Shown: positions 56,501 through 61,567 of the stretch, piece by piece | How the letters are laid out: each line of letters starts with the position of its first letter | Numbering within the stretch: the stretch's first letter is position 1 | Source: Colocasia esculenta | Taxonomy: Eukaryota > Streptophyta > Magnoliopsida > Alismatales > Araceae | Assembly: GCA_014218235.1 (NCBI GenBank) | Contig: CM024753.1 | Location: 181,636,348 to 181,700,347 of the forward strand | Direction: 5' to 3' | Length of the DNA: 64,000 bases | Program-made: the position numbers and the translations under genes | Notes under the pieces: generated by a model | The model's database searches: none | The model's input: only the letters and a program-made list of their open reading frames with translations | What the model was told of the DNA's origin: nothing

Positions 56501-56596
56501 TATTCGTGCTCTCTCCCAAAAGCCTCTGCTATCATCTTTTCTTGAACAAGTTGATGTAGTGGGTGGCTGTCATGTTTTTATCAATCTCCTTCAGAG
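23042..56596 (+). CDS. SPI: SPIRRIG-type BEACH-domain protein, internal part of gene
   Basis: Nine exons are visible: 23042-23197, 25288-25329, 25425-25769, 46700-46870, 54545-54705, 54802-55111, 55207-55636, 55778-56108 and 56408-56596. Every junction is GT-AG and reading phase is kept across all eight introns. SPIRRIG-type proteins are very large (over 3500 residues) cytoplasmic proteins with armadillo-like repeats, a ConA-like lectin domain, and PH, BEACH and WD40 domains. They act in endomembrane trafficking, mRNA regulation and trichome or root-hair shape. This part covers ~715 codons before the PH-BEACH region. Both gene ends lie outside the window. It could equally be the close paralogue of SPI (BCHB-type). 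Confidence 0.9.
23198..25287 (+). other. 2.1-kb intron
   Basis: Intron between exons A and B, with no recognised transposon ends. Short frames on both strands (for example 24357-24673) have no domain. AT-rich sequence with a T-rich 3' end. Confidence 0.7.
25288..25329 (+). CDS. SPI: SPIRRIG-like exon B (42-bp mini-exon)
   Basis: Only 14 codons, NEDVILLFLNVLQK, phase 0 on both sides. It joins exon A (...PMIK) to exon C (SSDLLQHYG...), an order that reads continuously. The acceptor is GGTGCAG and the donor AAAG|GTTTGT. Too short for most gene finders. Confidence 0.9.
25425..25769 (+). CDS. SPI: SPIRRIG-like exon C
   Basis: 115 codons in phase 0, from SSDLLQHYGLDILQ through FLLDWFPQKED and IAQLIQVIGGHSVTGKDIRK to GPTAFFEFNGFDS. 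Armadillo-like repeats leading up to the lectin domain. The donor is TCT|GTAAGT, a near-consensus site, and opens a 20.9-kb intron. Confidence 0.92.
26330..26800 (+). pseudogene. L1-type LINE 3' end remnant
   Basis: The frame at 26436-26777 reads SKVSSSIIQMWQFF ... QIVWLLLRALCWHIWRERNA. The W.IWRERN motif belongs to the zinc-binding/C-terminal region of plant L1-type reverse transcriptases. Frames are broken upstream, and no poly(A) tail is obvious. Confidence 0.6.
27090..27310 (+). pseudogene. Possible L1-type LINE fragment
   Basis: Interrupted frames read like ...QENWKIWMF and ALEVQRTLTDLEQQ, resembling the segment before the reverse transcriptase of L1-type LINEs. Weak evidence. It ends just before the family IV hAT MITE. 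Confidence 0.35.
27363..27723. mobile_element. 361-bp hAT MITE (family IV)
   Basis: A perfect 8-bp duplication GTTATAGG lies at 27355-27362 and 27724-27731. The ends are CACGGTTTGGCGAATC and, inverted, CATGGTTTGCCGAATC, 14 of 16 matching. The subterminal parts carry GAATCGG/CCCGATTC words and the middle is a TATA-type AT repeat. It shares its ends with the 11089-13626 element. Confidence 0.92.
27755..28085. repeat. Foldback element half-arm
   Basis: A single diverged arm of the foldback family: CTAGGAGAGTGAGTCTCTTG, TGGGAGGGTTGACTTTTTAT and ACATGTAATATCTTAAGTAA appear in the same order as at 11860-12135. No inverted partner is nearby. Confidence 0.7.
28095..28350. mobile_element. hAT 3' end fragment
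   Basis: It shares, in inverted orientation, ATGCATGTCCA..GATT and the AAACTTGAAAAA..-type tail found at 60180-60330, including a GAAACCGA/TCGGTTTC-containing terminus. It is probably the end of another hAT copy related to the 60-62 kb element. Confidence 0.45.
28351..28667. other. Non-coding DNA
   Basis: No gene or repeat recognised. It contains a short (TC)n stretch near 28470 and C-rich words, and leads into the next hAT insertion. Confidence 0.4.
29035..29200 (-). pseudogene. hAT transposase C-terminal remnant
   Basis: On the minus strand the last codons read QYVQLEYGPPAQCHETEDEG, nearly the same as the end of the dead transposase at 49088 (PSAQCHEAEDEGSEMSN). Upstream coding is lost. 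This ties the 28.7-30.0 kb element to family II. Confidence 0.8.
29545..29812. repeat. Foldback element half-arm
   Basis: One diverged arm: TGTCAGTAGGAGAGCGAG, TTGGGCC-like middle, TGGGAGAGTTAACTTTTTAT and AACATTTACTTA. It is inside the family II hAT derivative and has no inverted partner. Confidence 0.7.
29881..29919. repeat. C13/A25 homopolymer junction
   Basis: A poly-C run followed directly by a poly-A run, in the subterminal part of the hAT element. Comparable junctions occur at 5042-5070, 47446-47475, 47530-47557 and 53479-53514. Confidence 0.9.
29993..30403. other. Non-coding DNA
   Basis: Purine-rich (GGGAAAGAGAAAAG) with short frames only. No gene recognised. Confidence 0.4.
30404..31942 (-). 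mobile_element. Truncated hAT element (family III)
   Basis: The 3' end begins with CAAGGTTCAAGAACCCGG, matching the ends of the 12138-13384 element. GGCTCGGCC/CCGATCC words follow. The transposase C-terminal region is present on the minus strand. The sequence stops matching hAT coding at about 31942, where an unrelated promoter-like segment begins. The 5' half and the right end are missing. Confidence 0.75.
30668..31942 (-). pseudogene. hAT transposase C-terminal part (family III)
   Basis: From the 5' side on the minus strand: 31942-31683 reads RLEKLVFCHYNMRLKL ... EEVFEEEHPLHAWVN ... FDPHDRAWAED, colinear with the family I protein (KLVYCHYNMRLKL ... ELFDEEHPLNAWVETR ... FDPRDCSWAE). After an apparent intron, 31590-31348 reads GELDDVPLLPEFETPP. 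Gly/Gln/Tyr-rich pieces follow to 30668, with frame changes. BED, DUF659 and most of hATC are absent. Confidence 0.75.
31943..32171 (-). other. Promoter-like segment at the hAT truncation
   Basis: Read on the minus strand, it has GGGGGTCTATATAAACCCCC (near 32010-31993) and then ~60 bp of leader running directly into the truncated hAT exon. The TATA box with flanking G/C runs is in the style of the LTR promoters in this window. It may be an LTR end that replaced the 5' part of the hAT element. Confidence 0.4.
32172..32860 (-). pseudogene. Downstream part of the mobile-domain ORF, broken
   Basis: Two minus-strand frames, 32857-32576 and 32615-32172, overlap in different frames and follow the larger ORF at 32905-34563. 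They include WWNYFRRPETGSACALP and KKRYDASMSHNTKAEND. They are probably the frameshifted C-terminal continuation of the same protein. The second frame is open for 147 codons and ends with a stop at 32172. Confidence 0.45.
32905..34563 (-). CDS. Plant mobile domain (PMD) protein, retroelement-associated
   Basis: Open frame of 552 codons from the ATG at 34563 (MPFKKNYLARDS); an upstream in-frame ATG at 34710 would add 49 hydrophobic residues and is less likely. Residues ~280-330 contain RWNTFGTAEGETSIDLWGFH and QISGLPISG, the hallmark of the aminotransferase-like plant mobile domain. In this motif W, TF, EG and a .SGLP loop are conserved. PMD proteins occur as host genes (MAIN/MAIL, chromatin silencing) and inside transposons. 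Here the ORF lies antisense to, and ends ~185 bp before, a 3-kb LTR. That fits an extra antisense ORF of a Tat-type Gypsy element. Family known, role inferred. Confidence 0.7.
   Translation of the reverse strand: MPFKKNYLARDSHSQKTRDGVVPKGIMMPALARPRITEANLPSLDSGYHVVATLNPEGLAPNGSVDYSRICLQKGTYHYVRKGGYPSHFPSDRELFSFIQQFIPPNMPENDSCISAERRYLEFAILRFRDSLLGTCAFSYPSFPLGYMALKKMPTADNLGPYNRDLDCYTRSRKLSPVIWNLQNRHTTAMEINGTYLMPGDSRYAAGSHDIRCLLDRIIDFTSPSWYGHWSVVSSHIFRYGVTEWLTGVLHHYGEILKKSGIYGAVEAALYDYPCYTEVLRDLVERFSPRWNTFGTAEGETSIDLWGFHQISGLPISGLLYEEIVLDDLHSHRSNGSGQYFYPYSLRFLTKVWRDLARVGKTDRASLSFSTVRVSQNAWLQYFYNGPFCFFESFLVEGRCLEEYQQLQVKKSSRGRFICAPKDMGWNPRQLPDRTYLAAYLVYWLSSFVIPHGEEEYVRPGLIYPACLLAEGRQLALAPAALANIFHGLGSLSSHPSPRDRKVQLPTHYLSAWAGLLLPSLCQTIDLPRPPTPLILLFRNPSWRSTDRADEY
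35340..35545. repeat. Array of four ~40-bp hairpins (ACCGATGGT/ACCATCGGT)
   Basis: Four consecutive inverted repeats, each TAACCGATGGTGACCTCA...TGAGGTCACCATCGGTTA with small changes, separated by AGGGC or GGGGAATCTCCCC spacers. They sit ~30-230 bp upstream of the LTR TATA box. Confidence 0.88.
35570..35590 (+). promoter_or_regulatory. LTR TATA box
   Basis: CCCCTATAAATACCCCCC. The same C-TATAAATA-C layout is found near 19450, 20928 and 62940, and inverted near 38770. Confidence 0.7.
35995..36790. repeat. ~84-bp minisatellite (TATATGTTTCTTAGGGGAAAC)
   Basis: About nine diverged tandem units, each with TATATGTTTCTTA, CTCTGCCCAAGCGGAG, AGAACATAT and TCACAAATTTGTG. Unit length varies from 78 to ~118 bp. 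It lies in the transcribed part of the LTR. Confidence 0.85.
36791..37555. other. LTR interior, low-complexity A-rich
   Basis: A-rich DNA with frames such as 36987-37442 that show no domain. It contains CACGGGTATATACCCG-like words at 37225 and 37330. It is treated as LTR/leader sequence. Confidence 0.45.
37749..38893 (-). mobile_element. LTR, family B, minus orientation
   Basis: Read on the minus strand, it runs from the CCTATAAATAGGGGGGC TATA box (near 38775) through an inverted array of ~58-bp units (38520-38160), the CGATGTAAATGAAACATCGACTTCGG block (about 38015) and GTCTGGCACGCCC (37840) to ...CCGCGTTCCAACA at 37749. This is the same order as the + strand LTR ending at 42652. Its U3 is interrupted at 38893 by the hAT derivative and resumes at 40353. 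Confidence 0.7.
38160..38520. repeat. ~58-bp minisatellite, inverted copy
   Basis: About six units containing GGTGTTTGTGCCTCCGTCGG, the inverse of the units at 21337-21622 and 42064-42235. Confidence 0.8.
38894..40344. mobile_element. 1.45-kb non-autonomous hAT (family I), copy 1
   Basis: A perfect 8-bp duplication GGAGACGG lies at 38886-38893 and 40345-40352. The ends are CATGGAAGGGAGGATCG and, inverted, CATGGAAGGAAGAATCG. The outer parts match the intact hAT element (5519-5790 and about 10100-10312). The middle is a foldback element at 39235-40118. A near-identical inverted copy is at 58622-60069. Confidence 0.95.
39235..40118. mobile_element. Foldback element inside the hAT derivative, copy 1
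   Basis: Inverted arms (ATTTAAGTAAATGTTA ... ACATGTAAATAAGG ... CAACTCTCCCATCCAAGAAG / CTTCTTCGATGGGAGAGTTG) meet near 39640. The right edge carries TTCTAACAACCCTGCC, the inverse of the CAGGGTTGTCAGG end of foldback element B. No coding capacity. Confidence 0.85.
40353..40850. repeat. GC-rich minisatellite in LTR U3
   Basis: Irregular units of 20-40 bp built on GGGGGCCGAACCGGCGCCCC and GCTGGCGGGG, including a G18 run near 40583. The Ala/Gly/Arg-rich frames here are repeat products. The same kind of array is at 63715-64000 in the opposite orientation. Confidence 0.85.
41614..42064. repeat. 45-bp minisatellite, ten copies
   Basis: Exactly 45-bp units, TGTTTAAGTCCTCCGGTGTT + ATAAAACGACACACGTTGAG + GCACA, with few differences between copies. 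Because 45 is a multiple of three, the minus strand stays open as a 15-residue repeat (..RFITPEDLNMCL..), which produces the long frame at 41594-42655. Only one unit is present in the related LTR near 21270. Confidence 0.95.
42653..43205 (+). pseudogene. L1-type LINE reverse transcriptase fragment
   Basis: Frames read IIAQLIATRLRECW, then FIHGRRLNDNFILAHELL and LLCKLDFSKAYVDWRSLWNV, ending near CVTSTQFLIIMND. These match the QSAFI.GR.I.DN..LAHEL and K.D..KAYD blocks of plant L1 reverse transcriptases. At least one frameshift separates the first two blocks, and the sequence decays after 43000. Confidence 0.8.
43212..43551 (+). mobile_element. TRIM-like element with ~117-bp terminal repeats
   Basis: Direct repeats at 43212-43328 and 43434-43551 share GTCCCATATTAGAAAG.GACA, CCACTCATCACCTT.AGGTTT and TGAGTTGGAAGG.CCAAT. 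The first ends TAACA and is followed by TGGCGTTAGAGC, a diverged form of the TGGTATCAGAGC primer site. The ~105-bp interior is non-coding. The size and layout fit a terminal-repeat retrotransposon in miniature. No clear 5-bp target duplication. Confidence 0.65.
43552..44560. other. Repeat-like non-coding DNA, family unknown
   Basis: From about 43650 it has GAAGAGGGGTGGTGAATTGA followed by ATTTTTAAAGTGGTTTGGTT and ACGTCCA, a layout I associate with a common unclassified plant LTR/leader repeat. No domain, and I am not sure of the class. Confidence 0.35.
44570..44905. repeat. Interspersed GGTCGACCA palindromes
   Basis: About nine copies of TTGGTCGACCA or a one-base variant, spaced 20-60 bp, often followed by GA(A/T)TTT. 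The core GGTCGACC is itself palindromic. Confidence 0.75.
45100..45555. other. Non-coding DNA
   Basis: No gene recognised. The minus-strand frame at 45152-45538 has no domain. Confidence 0.4.
45556..45900 (+). pseudogene. L1-type LINE C-terminal fragment
   Basis: The reading CVLWHLWHNEDKYVDHLACS followed by CP.STGEWRVFWMIFFP is like the zinc-binding C-terminal region (HLFF.CP....IW...) of plant L1 elements. Short and broken. Confidence 0.45.
45901..46699. other. 3' part of the 20.9-kb intron
   Basis: No gene or transposon recognised. Ends in a T-rich tract and CATTTGCAG before exon D. Confidence 0.6.
46700..46870 (+). CDS. SPI: SPIRRIG-like exon D (start of ConA-like domain)
   Basis: 57 codons in phase 0: GIVIKTPVQWPYSKGFSFTC ... 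GLFCFLTDNGRGCLAML ... KLVFE. This is the first half of the concanavalin A-like lectin fold of BEACH proteins. The donor is GAG|GTAGAT; reading through it gives a stop within about 16 codons, so splicing is needed. Confidence 0.92.
47330..48707 (+). mobile_element. hAT 5' end fragment (family II type)
   Basis: Starting near 47420 the order is: GATCGAAATCGG, T/G homopolymer runs with two near-identical ~90-bp units (CCCACCCACGATGTAAGGTG), CACCCCGATTCC, a TC-rich leader, GGTTGTCCAAGGTAATTTAT (likely 5' splice site of a leader intron), and AACCCTAATTAGG with ATGCAATTGAGTG. The same order, inverted, lies upstream of the dead transposase at 53500-52600. It is therefore the 5' part of another family II copy on the + strand, without its coding region. 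Confidence 0.65.
48708..53587 (-). mobile_element. Dead autonomous-type hAT element (family II)
   Basis: The ends are CATGGATGGCATAGTTGG and, inverted from the right, CATGGATGGCAAAATCGG. The subterminal parts contain GGGTCGG/GAGTCGG words and a C36 run at 53479-53514. Inside is a complete but mutated transposase gene on the minus strand, with the same order as the intact element at 5.5-10.3 kb. I found no 8-bp target duplication (GTGTACGT on the left, GCTTTGAA on the right), so one flank has been rearranged. Confidence 0.85.
49088..52588 (-). pseudogene. hAT transposase pseudogene (family II)
   Basis: The start ATG is at 52588, and a stop follows after ~18 codons. Remaining landmarks in order are: BED finger (CNWCAKEMFGGIYRLKQHIA), DUF659 with CDGWTGTTRKSM at about 51690 and DNEASYKAAGRLLMKK at about 51500, a DKAKENLRERNPKAY exon end near 50930, the hATC region near 50350-50150, and an acidic/Gln/Gly-rich tail ending SAQCHEAEDEGSEMSN. 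Frameshifts and stops near 51960, 51740, 51530 and 49640 show it is inactive. Similarity to the family I protein is high in DUF659, and the tails are only compositionally alike. Confidence 0.88.
53588..53999 (+). mobile_element. L1-type LINE 3' end with poly(A) tail
   Basis: Short frames with VAALLRQPFTTIKNCIKH, then a 3' UTR-like stretch (GTTGGCTCTTTAACCAGTG) ending in ~22 A at 53977-53998. The layout suits the 3' end of a LINE. The family II hAT element abuts its left edge. Confidence 0.6.
54545..54705 (+). CDS. SPI: SPIRRIG-like exon E
   Basis: SINQKKQCVSLPLPVFSKRW then HFLCITHSIGRAFSGGSTLR and CYVDGNLVSSEKC, ending with the AG of a split Arg codon. This is the middle of the ConA-like domain. 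The acceptor is TTGTCACAG and the donor GCAG|GTTAGT. Confidence 0.92.
54802..55111 (+). CDS. SPI: SPIRRIG-like exon F
   Basis: Starts with G completing Arg, then YPRVSDTLTCCSIGTKP ... CPFLGQMGPSYLFVDTLSSD ... GIYCLGPSYMFSF ... KIIFGLNAQ. This is the end of the ConA-like domain. The acceptor is GTTAAG and the donor TCAG|GTTACC. The intron before it is 96 bp. Confidence 0.92.
55207..55636 (+). CDS. SPI: SPIRRIG-like exon G
   Basis: ASNGRILFNVSSSID ... GTQLCSRRLLQDIIYCVGGV ... DVIELITSVLDDNVANQQQM ... LLSGFSILGILFQAVP ... LRNS plus one base of Gly. Armadillo-like sequence after the lectin domain. The intron before it is 95 bp. Confidence 0.93.
55778..56108 (+). CDS. SPI: SPIRRIG-like exon H
   Basis: Completes Gly, then IPELVKDAISCIYLNPNIW ... 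KVQRELYMLLIHHFENDPS ... EEIHKIRLLLLSLAEMSL and two bases of Arg. The donor is CTAAG|GTGGTA. Reading on would meet a stop within two codons. Confidence 0.92.
56408..56596 (+). CDS. SPI: SPIRRIG-like exon I (last visible)
   Basis: Completes Arg, then QRISVIDIKALISFLEKSQD ... CIEDVLHMAIRALSQKPLL ... VVGGCHVFINLLQ and two bases of Arg. The acceptor is TTCTGCAG and the donor AGAG|GTCTGC. The next exon is not in the remaining 7.4 kb, so another long intron follows. Confidence 0.9.
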
Positions 56597-58613
56597 GTCT
56601 GCAATCTTTTCTAGATTTATGGTGAAGAGCATATTCAATCATGTGATATTCTTTTTCATTTTTAAAGAAAGGTGACTGTAAAACCATTTTCTAAAGCGTT
56701 CTAAAAAGTCTACACCCAATTTGCACTCTCTTGGACTCATTCTACCCTCGTTTTGGGCTCTCTCAGACTGATTTTACACCTGTTTTGGAGTTTGGACTCT
56801 ATTTTTATGCATGTAGAAAGTTGACTACCCATGAAACTGTACCTTATGTATCACAGAACCCACTTCATGAGTATTGCTTAGTTTATCAGGTTATACAGTT
56901 TCCTATGTTATATGTCTAATGAATCTCTCTTTTCATGAATTTGGTTACTTTTTTTTTGTTTAATCTTTTGAAATTTAGGGAATGGAAGTGGTTTGGTCAT
57001 TGTGTATATGTTATCTGATATTGGTACTCATGTTCCCCCCATCTGTGATATATATATAGATGTGCATATAGGAGAGTTTATTATATTGTTGTCACCTTGA
57101 TAAACTTCAAAAAGGATCATTAAGGTGGGGTGTATGTATGTCACCTTCCCAAAAAGTTGAAATGAGTTTTTGTCCCAGATACTAGTGAGGGTTGCCAAGT
57201 ATCTGTCAGTTTGAGATGAAAAATCTTGCTGGTTGTAGGTGATAACCATGACTATATATAGGGGCTGTTTGGTACACTGGTTTCTTTGTTCTATGGCGTA
57301 GACCTCTATGCCTGTCAGAACAACTCATACTTTTTTGGAGATCGCGTTGTTGGCTTGTGAAAAATCTTTCACTCATCATCCCATCAGTCATCTCTACTAG
57401 ATTAGTATCTTCCTTTGGCCTGCATGTTGGCCAGGTGTCTGGATCCTCTTGTTAGTATCACCCCACTTTGAACTTTATCCCCTTTAGCCTTGGTGACCAT
57501 CCTCCCAGCCAACCTTCTGTTTTTTGCTGTTGGGAAAACTGAAGGGTAGAACTTGGAGCCGTTGCAGCTTCCTGGCAGTGTTGGCCTCTCAGTTTTCAAG
57601 TGGAGCTTTGGTTGGATTTTCTTCCGCACACTAAGGTAGGCATAACCAATCCCTTCATTGACCTCTTTGGAAGTCTCTCTTTATCTCCTCAGTACAGTGT
57701 CGGTTATGAACTTGCATGTTTGATTCAGAAACCGGATCTGAACCCTTTTCGGGTAACCTTTGAAAACTCTATGTCTGATTGTCTTGTCAAGGTACTTTGA
57801 CCTCTCTCTGTCTCTGGGGTGGTTAGGACTCGTCATAGTTGGCATCATGCATGAGGGGTCATTCGTGACGACGGTTTCATCCCACAAATCAAACGTGGGT
57901 GGTTAGGCTCACTAAGTTGGGCATTTGTTAGTCTGTATGTATATGTAAACATCTTGTTTCGGCAGGTGGTTAGCTATATGTTATTCATCCCTATGAGAGC
58001 TTTGTTGATGTCATTCGATTTGCATGAATTTGAATCCCTCTCAAACAATCATGTTTTCAAAATATGATTGATGCACTCCAGTAAACATGCAACCGGTTAA
58101 GTTTTCCTTGCAATGTACTCTTTGCGTAACTTTTGTGCTTCTGTAATCTCTTAAGCTGTGCCATATTCCATACTCTTGTGCTTCACATCTTACTGGTTTG
58201 CCTATTGAGTTCCTTTAGAACTCATGCCTTTGTTGAAATCCATTTCAGATTCTTCATCCTGACGAGGTTCCCTCATCAAGCCAACCTCCTTTGCTATGTA
58301 TGTACTTTAGGCTAGATGATCTGAAGGATAAATTGTGATTAAGTTGTGGCCATGCCACCTTTTGTATTAAGCATTTTCCTGGCATGTAACTAATGAACAG
58401 ACTATGGTATTGTATCTATGTTTGTGTGCACTGATATGGTGCAAAGAACTACACTTAATATTTTTACCATGTACTGCTCTTGTGATTGGTCTGCATAAGT
58501 ATTTTCATGCAGCACAAAAGACCTTCCCATAATAGTGTGTAAGATGCTTCCATTTTGTATGTGTGTGTGCCACCTCTTAACCGGCCGAGAGGGGTGTCAC
58601 GACACTACATTTT
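56597..58613 (+). other. Start of the last visible intron
   Basis: No gene or transposon ends recognised. Several short frames (for example 57402-57800 on both strands) lack domains. The composition is intron-like and T-rich. Confidence 0.55.
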
Positions 58614-58621
58614 CTCCCTAG

Positions 58622-60069
58622 CATGGAAGGAAGAATCGCCGGGATCGAGCCAGAATCGCTCGATCCCGGATCGGATCGACCCCCCAAGGACCGATTCCCC
58701 CTTGAAGCCCCCCAAAACCCCACATTTCCGGCTGGATCGACCCAACTCAGTAGGATCTGAGTTGGATCGCTCGAGTCGAACCGGGATCGATCGATCCCGG
58801 CTCGATTCAGTCGATCCAGACTGATCCAGGTCGATTCCCTCAGGCTACCTTCAGGATCCTCTTGAGGCAGGGTTGTCAGGATCTCCTTATTTACCTGAAT
58901 ATCATTTAAGTAAATGTTAGTATTTGTACTAACATTTACTTAAGATATTACATGTAAATAAGGAAGTACCCCCCATTTGAATCTAATAAAAATATCAAAA
59001 AAATCATATCTCTTACCAATAAAAAGTCAACTCTCCCATCGAAGAAGAAAATCGCGATTTTGGTGATTTTAGCGAAATGCTAACTTTCTAATCTCTCGTA
59101 ATTTAGTTTATCTAAAAATTTGATAATTCAAATAAACCACATGGAACACTAAAAATTCAAAGTCCGGTAAAAAAAGTCAAACGTGCATGTGACTTCTCCA
59201 ATGGAGCCACTCTCCTACTGACAGCACTTAGTCTGCTTGAGACCTCTCAGGATTTGGTCAAACTTAAGTTATCATCATCCAAACCTCTTAGAATTTGGTC
59301 AAATTGAGCTACCATCACCCAACTCATGACACTCATGAGTTTGGGTGATGATAGCTTAGTTTGACCAAATCCTAAGAGGTCTCAAGTAGACTTAGTGCTG
59401 TCAGTAAGAGAGCGGCTTCTTGAAGAAGTCATATGCACGTTTGATTTTTTTTGTTGGACTTTAGATTTTTAGTATTTTATTAGACTTATTTGAAATAAAG
59501 TTTTAAATATGTCAAATTATGAGAGATTAGAAAGTTGCTACTTTAATAAAATCACAAAAATTGCGATTTTCTTCTTGGATGGGAGAGTTGACTTTTTATT
59601 AGTAAGAGATGTGATTTTTTTAATATTTTTATTGGATTCAAATGGGGGATATTTCCTTATTTACATGTAATATCTTAAATAAATGAAACTACAAATTTTA
59701 ACATTTACTTAAATGGTATTTAGGTTAATAATACACCAAGTCTTTAATATTTTATACTTTTCTTATATTATTATAGTAGTAATAATACACAAAATCTTAT
59801 GTTTCATATATTATGAATGCATGTATGATTGGTTTTTTATGCAAATATTAGTTCTTTCAATTTATCAGATTTTCCCTCATTTTTGCTGTTTTTTTCTATT
59901 TTTTCCTGAATTTTCCTGAATTTTTCCCCCAAAAAAACCATTTTATAAACTGGCCGATCCAGGATCGGCCAGACTTCCCTTGGATCCATGGGATCTTGCG
60001 ATCCGATCCGATCCAGGATCGGATCGAGCCTGGTCGATCCCGATCCCAATTCCGATCCTGCCTTCCATG
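58622..60069. mobile_element. 1.45-kb non-autonomous hAT (family I), copy 2
   Basis: A perfect 8-bp duplication CTCCCTAG lies at 58614-58621 and 60070-60077. It is the same unit as 38894-40344 in inverted orientation, including the internal foldback element (58848-59735) at the same position. The copies are 1448 and 1451 bp, with few differences by eye. It is a recent product of transposition of the composite unit. Confidence 0.95.
58848..59735. mobile_element. Foldback element inside the hAT derivative, copy 2
   Basis: It begins CTTGAGGCAGGGTTGTCAGG and has inverted arms meeting near 59320, the same internal position as in copy 1. No coding capacity. Confidence 0.85.
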
Positions 60070-60472
60070 CTCCCTAGAAACCCACACATGCCTCTTCCTG
60101 TTCTTCTCTTCATGGTAGCAGAGCATCGATCCTCCTTTCTCCTCTTTAGGTCCCACCCACAATGTTGGTACCAGTTTTAGTACAGGTTTCGGGCTTGTTC
60201 GAAATCGAAAGGTCGAAACCTGTAAAAGAACATTAAAAAATGCAGAAAAAAAAGAAACTTGAAAAATTCACGAAATATAAAAATTCATCAGAACAAAAAT
60301 AATCAGTGGACATGCATTTAAGATTGAAAAAATTTGGATGAAGTGCTAGATATATGTGTTTGAGATGTTAATGGAATATAAGATGCATGTTAAACATTTA
60401 AACAATAAACATGGAATGAACTTGAAGTCTTACACTACCATAAACATTACAATCACAATGAATGCTAGAAAA

Positions 60473-60781
60473 TGATTCAGGTTATGGGCCAAACATTAAA
60501 TATTCGTACCCAAACATTACAATGCACTAAGATAATAGTCCGAAGAACCTTCTCCTTCATTATATGACTTCTGTCCTTGATACCCATAAAGAGGGTTCAT
60601 ATATTCAGAATATTCACTATAACCAAACAAAGATGCAGCCAACTCATTGATCCTTATCTGGATCCCTCTTGAAATAAATGGTGGTTATGTTGATTGGAAT
60701 CTAGAATTAGAGTAAGAAGAACCCTGGGCATGAGAAGAGGATGCTGGGTCATAACTGTTACTGGCTAGAAGTGGCTGAAAT
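60473..60781 (-). repeat. Inverted duplication, left arm (hAT C-terminal coding)
   Basis: On the minus strand it reads FQPLLASNSYDPASSSHAQG ... RGIQIRINELAASLFGY ... NPLYGYQGQKSYNEGEGSSD, colinear with the end of the family I transposase (FQPPILPYSD ... IQMGIHDLANSLFG). About 90 percent identical by eye to the inverse of 61251-61567. Confidence 0.85.
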
Positions 60782-60867
60782 CAAGGTTTGTTGCATCGCC
60801 GATTCAGATCGAATCGGGTTTTTCTTGATTCGATCTGATTTGAGATTCGGTTCGATTCGCTTGGATG

Positions 60868-60909
<42 letters not shown>

Positions 60910-61250
60910 AATAAGGAAGTACCCCCATTTAAATCTAATAAAAATATCAAAAAAATCATCTCTTACCAATAAAAAGTCAACTCTCTCATTCAAGAAGAAA
61001 ATCACAATTTAATTGATTCCATTAAAATAGCAAGTTTCTAATCCCTTGTAATTTGTTCTATTTAAAAATTTCATAATTCAAATGAACCCAATAGAACAAT
61101 AAAATTCAAAGTTCAGTGGAAAAAGTCAAACATGCATATGACTTCTCTAAGGGAGTGAATCTCCTACTGACCGCAAGGTTTGATTCACTCGAATCAGATC
61201 GAATAAGTAAAAACCTGATTTGATCTGAATTGGCGATGCGGCGAACGTTG
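60782..61250. mobile_element. MITE with family IV-like ends and a foldback half-arm
   Basis: The ends are CAAGGTTTGTTGCATCGCC and, inverted, CAACGTTCGCCGCATCGCC. The interior has a (TA)n run (60870-60906) and one foldback half-arm (60904-61178). The flanks GCTGAAAT and ATTTCAAC are inverse to each other and not direct repeats, because the element sits at the centre of the inverted duplication. Confidence 0.75.
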
Positions 61251-61567
61251 ATTTCAACCACTTCCAACCAGTAGTAGTTATGGCCCAGCATCCTCTTCTC
61301 ATGCTCGGGGTTCTTCTTACTCTTATTATGGATTCCAATCAACCTAACAACTATTTACTCCAAGAGGGATCCAGAGAGGGATCAATGAGTTGGCTGCATC
61401 TTTGTTTAGTTATAGTGAATATTCTAAATATATGAACCCTCTTTATGGGTATCAAGGACAAAAGTCATATGATGAAGGAGAAGGTTCTTTCGGCTATTAT
61501 CCATCTTTGTGCATTATAATGTTTGGGTACAAATATTTAATGTTTGGACCATAACCTGAATCATGTC
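61251..61567 (+). repeat. Inverted duplication, right arm
   Basis: Inverse of 60473-60781. At 61560 it joins hAT coding on the minus strand through a shared ATGATTCAGGTTATGG word. Confidence 0.85.

Noticed and set aside
57402..57800. Possible next exon of the SPIRRIG-type gene
   Set aside because: Frames do not continue the phase-2 Arg codon of exon I into the expected conserved sequence, and no match to the family is visible.
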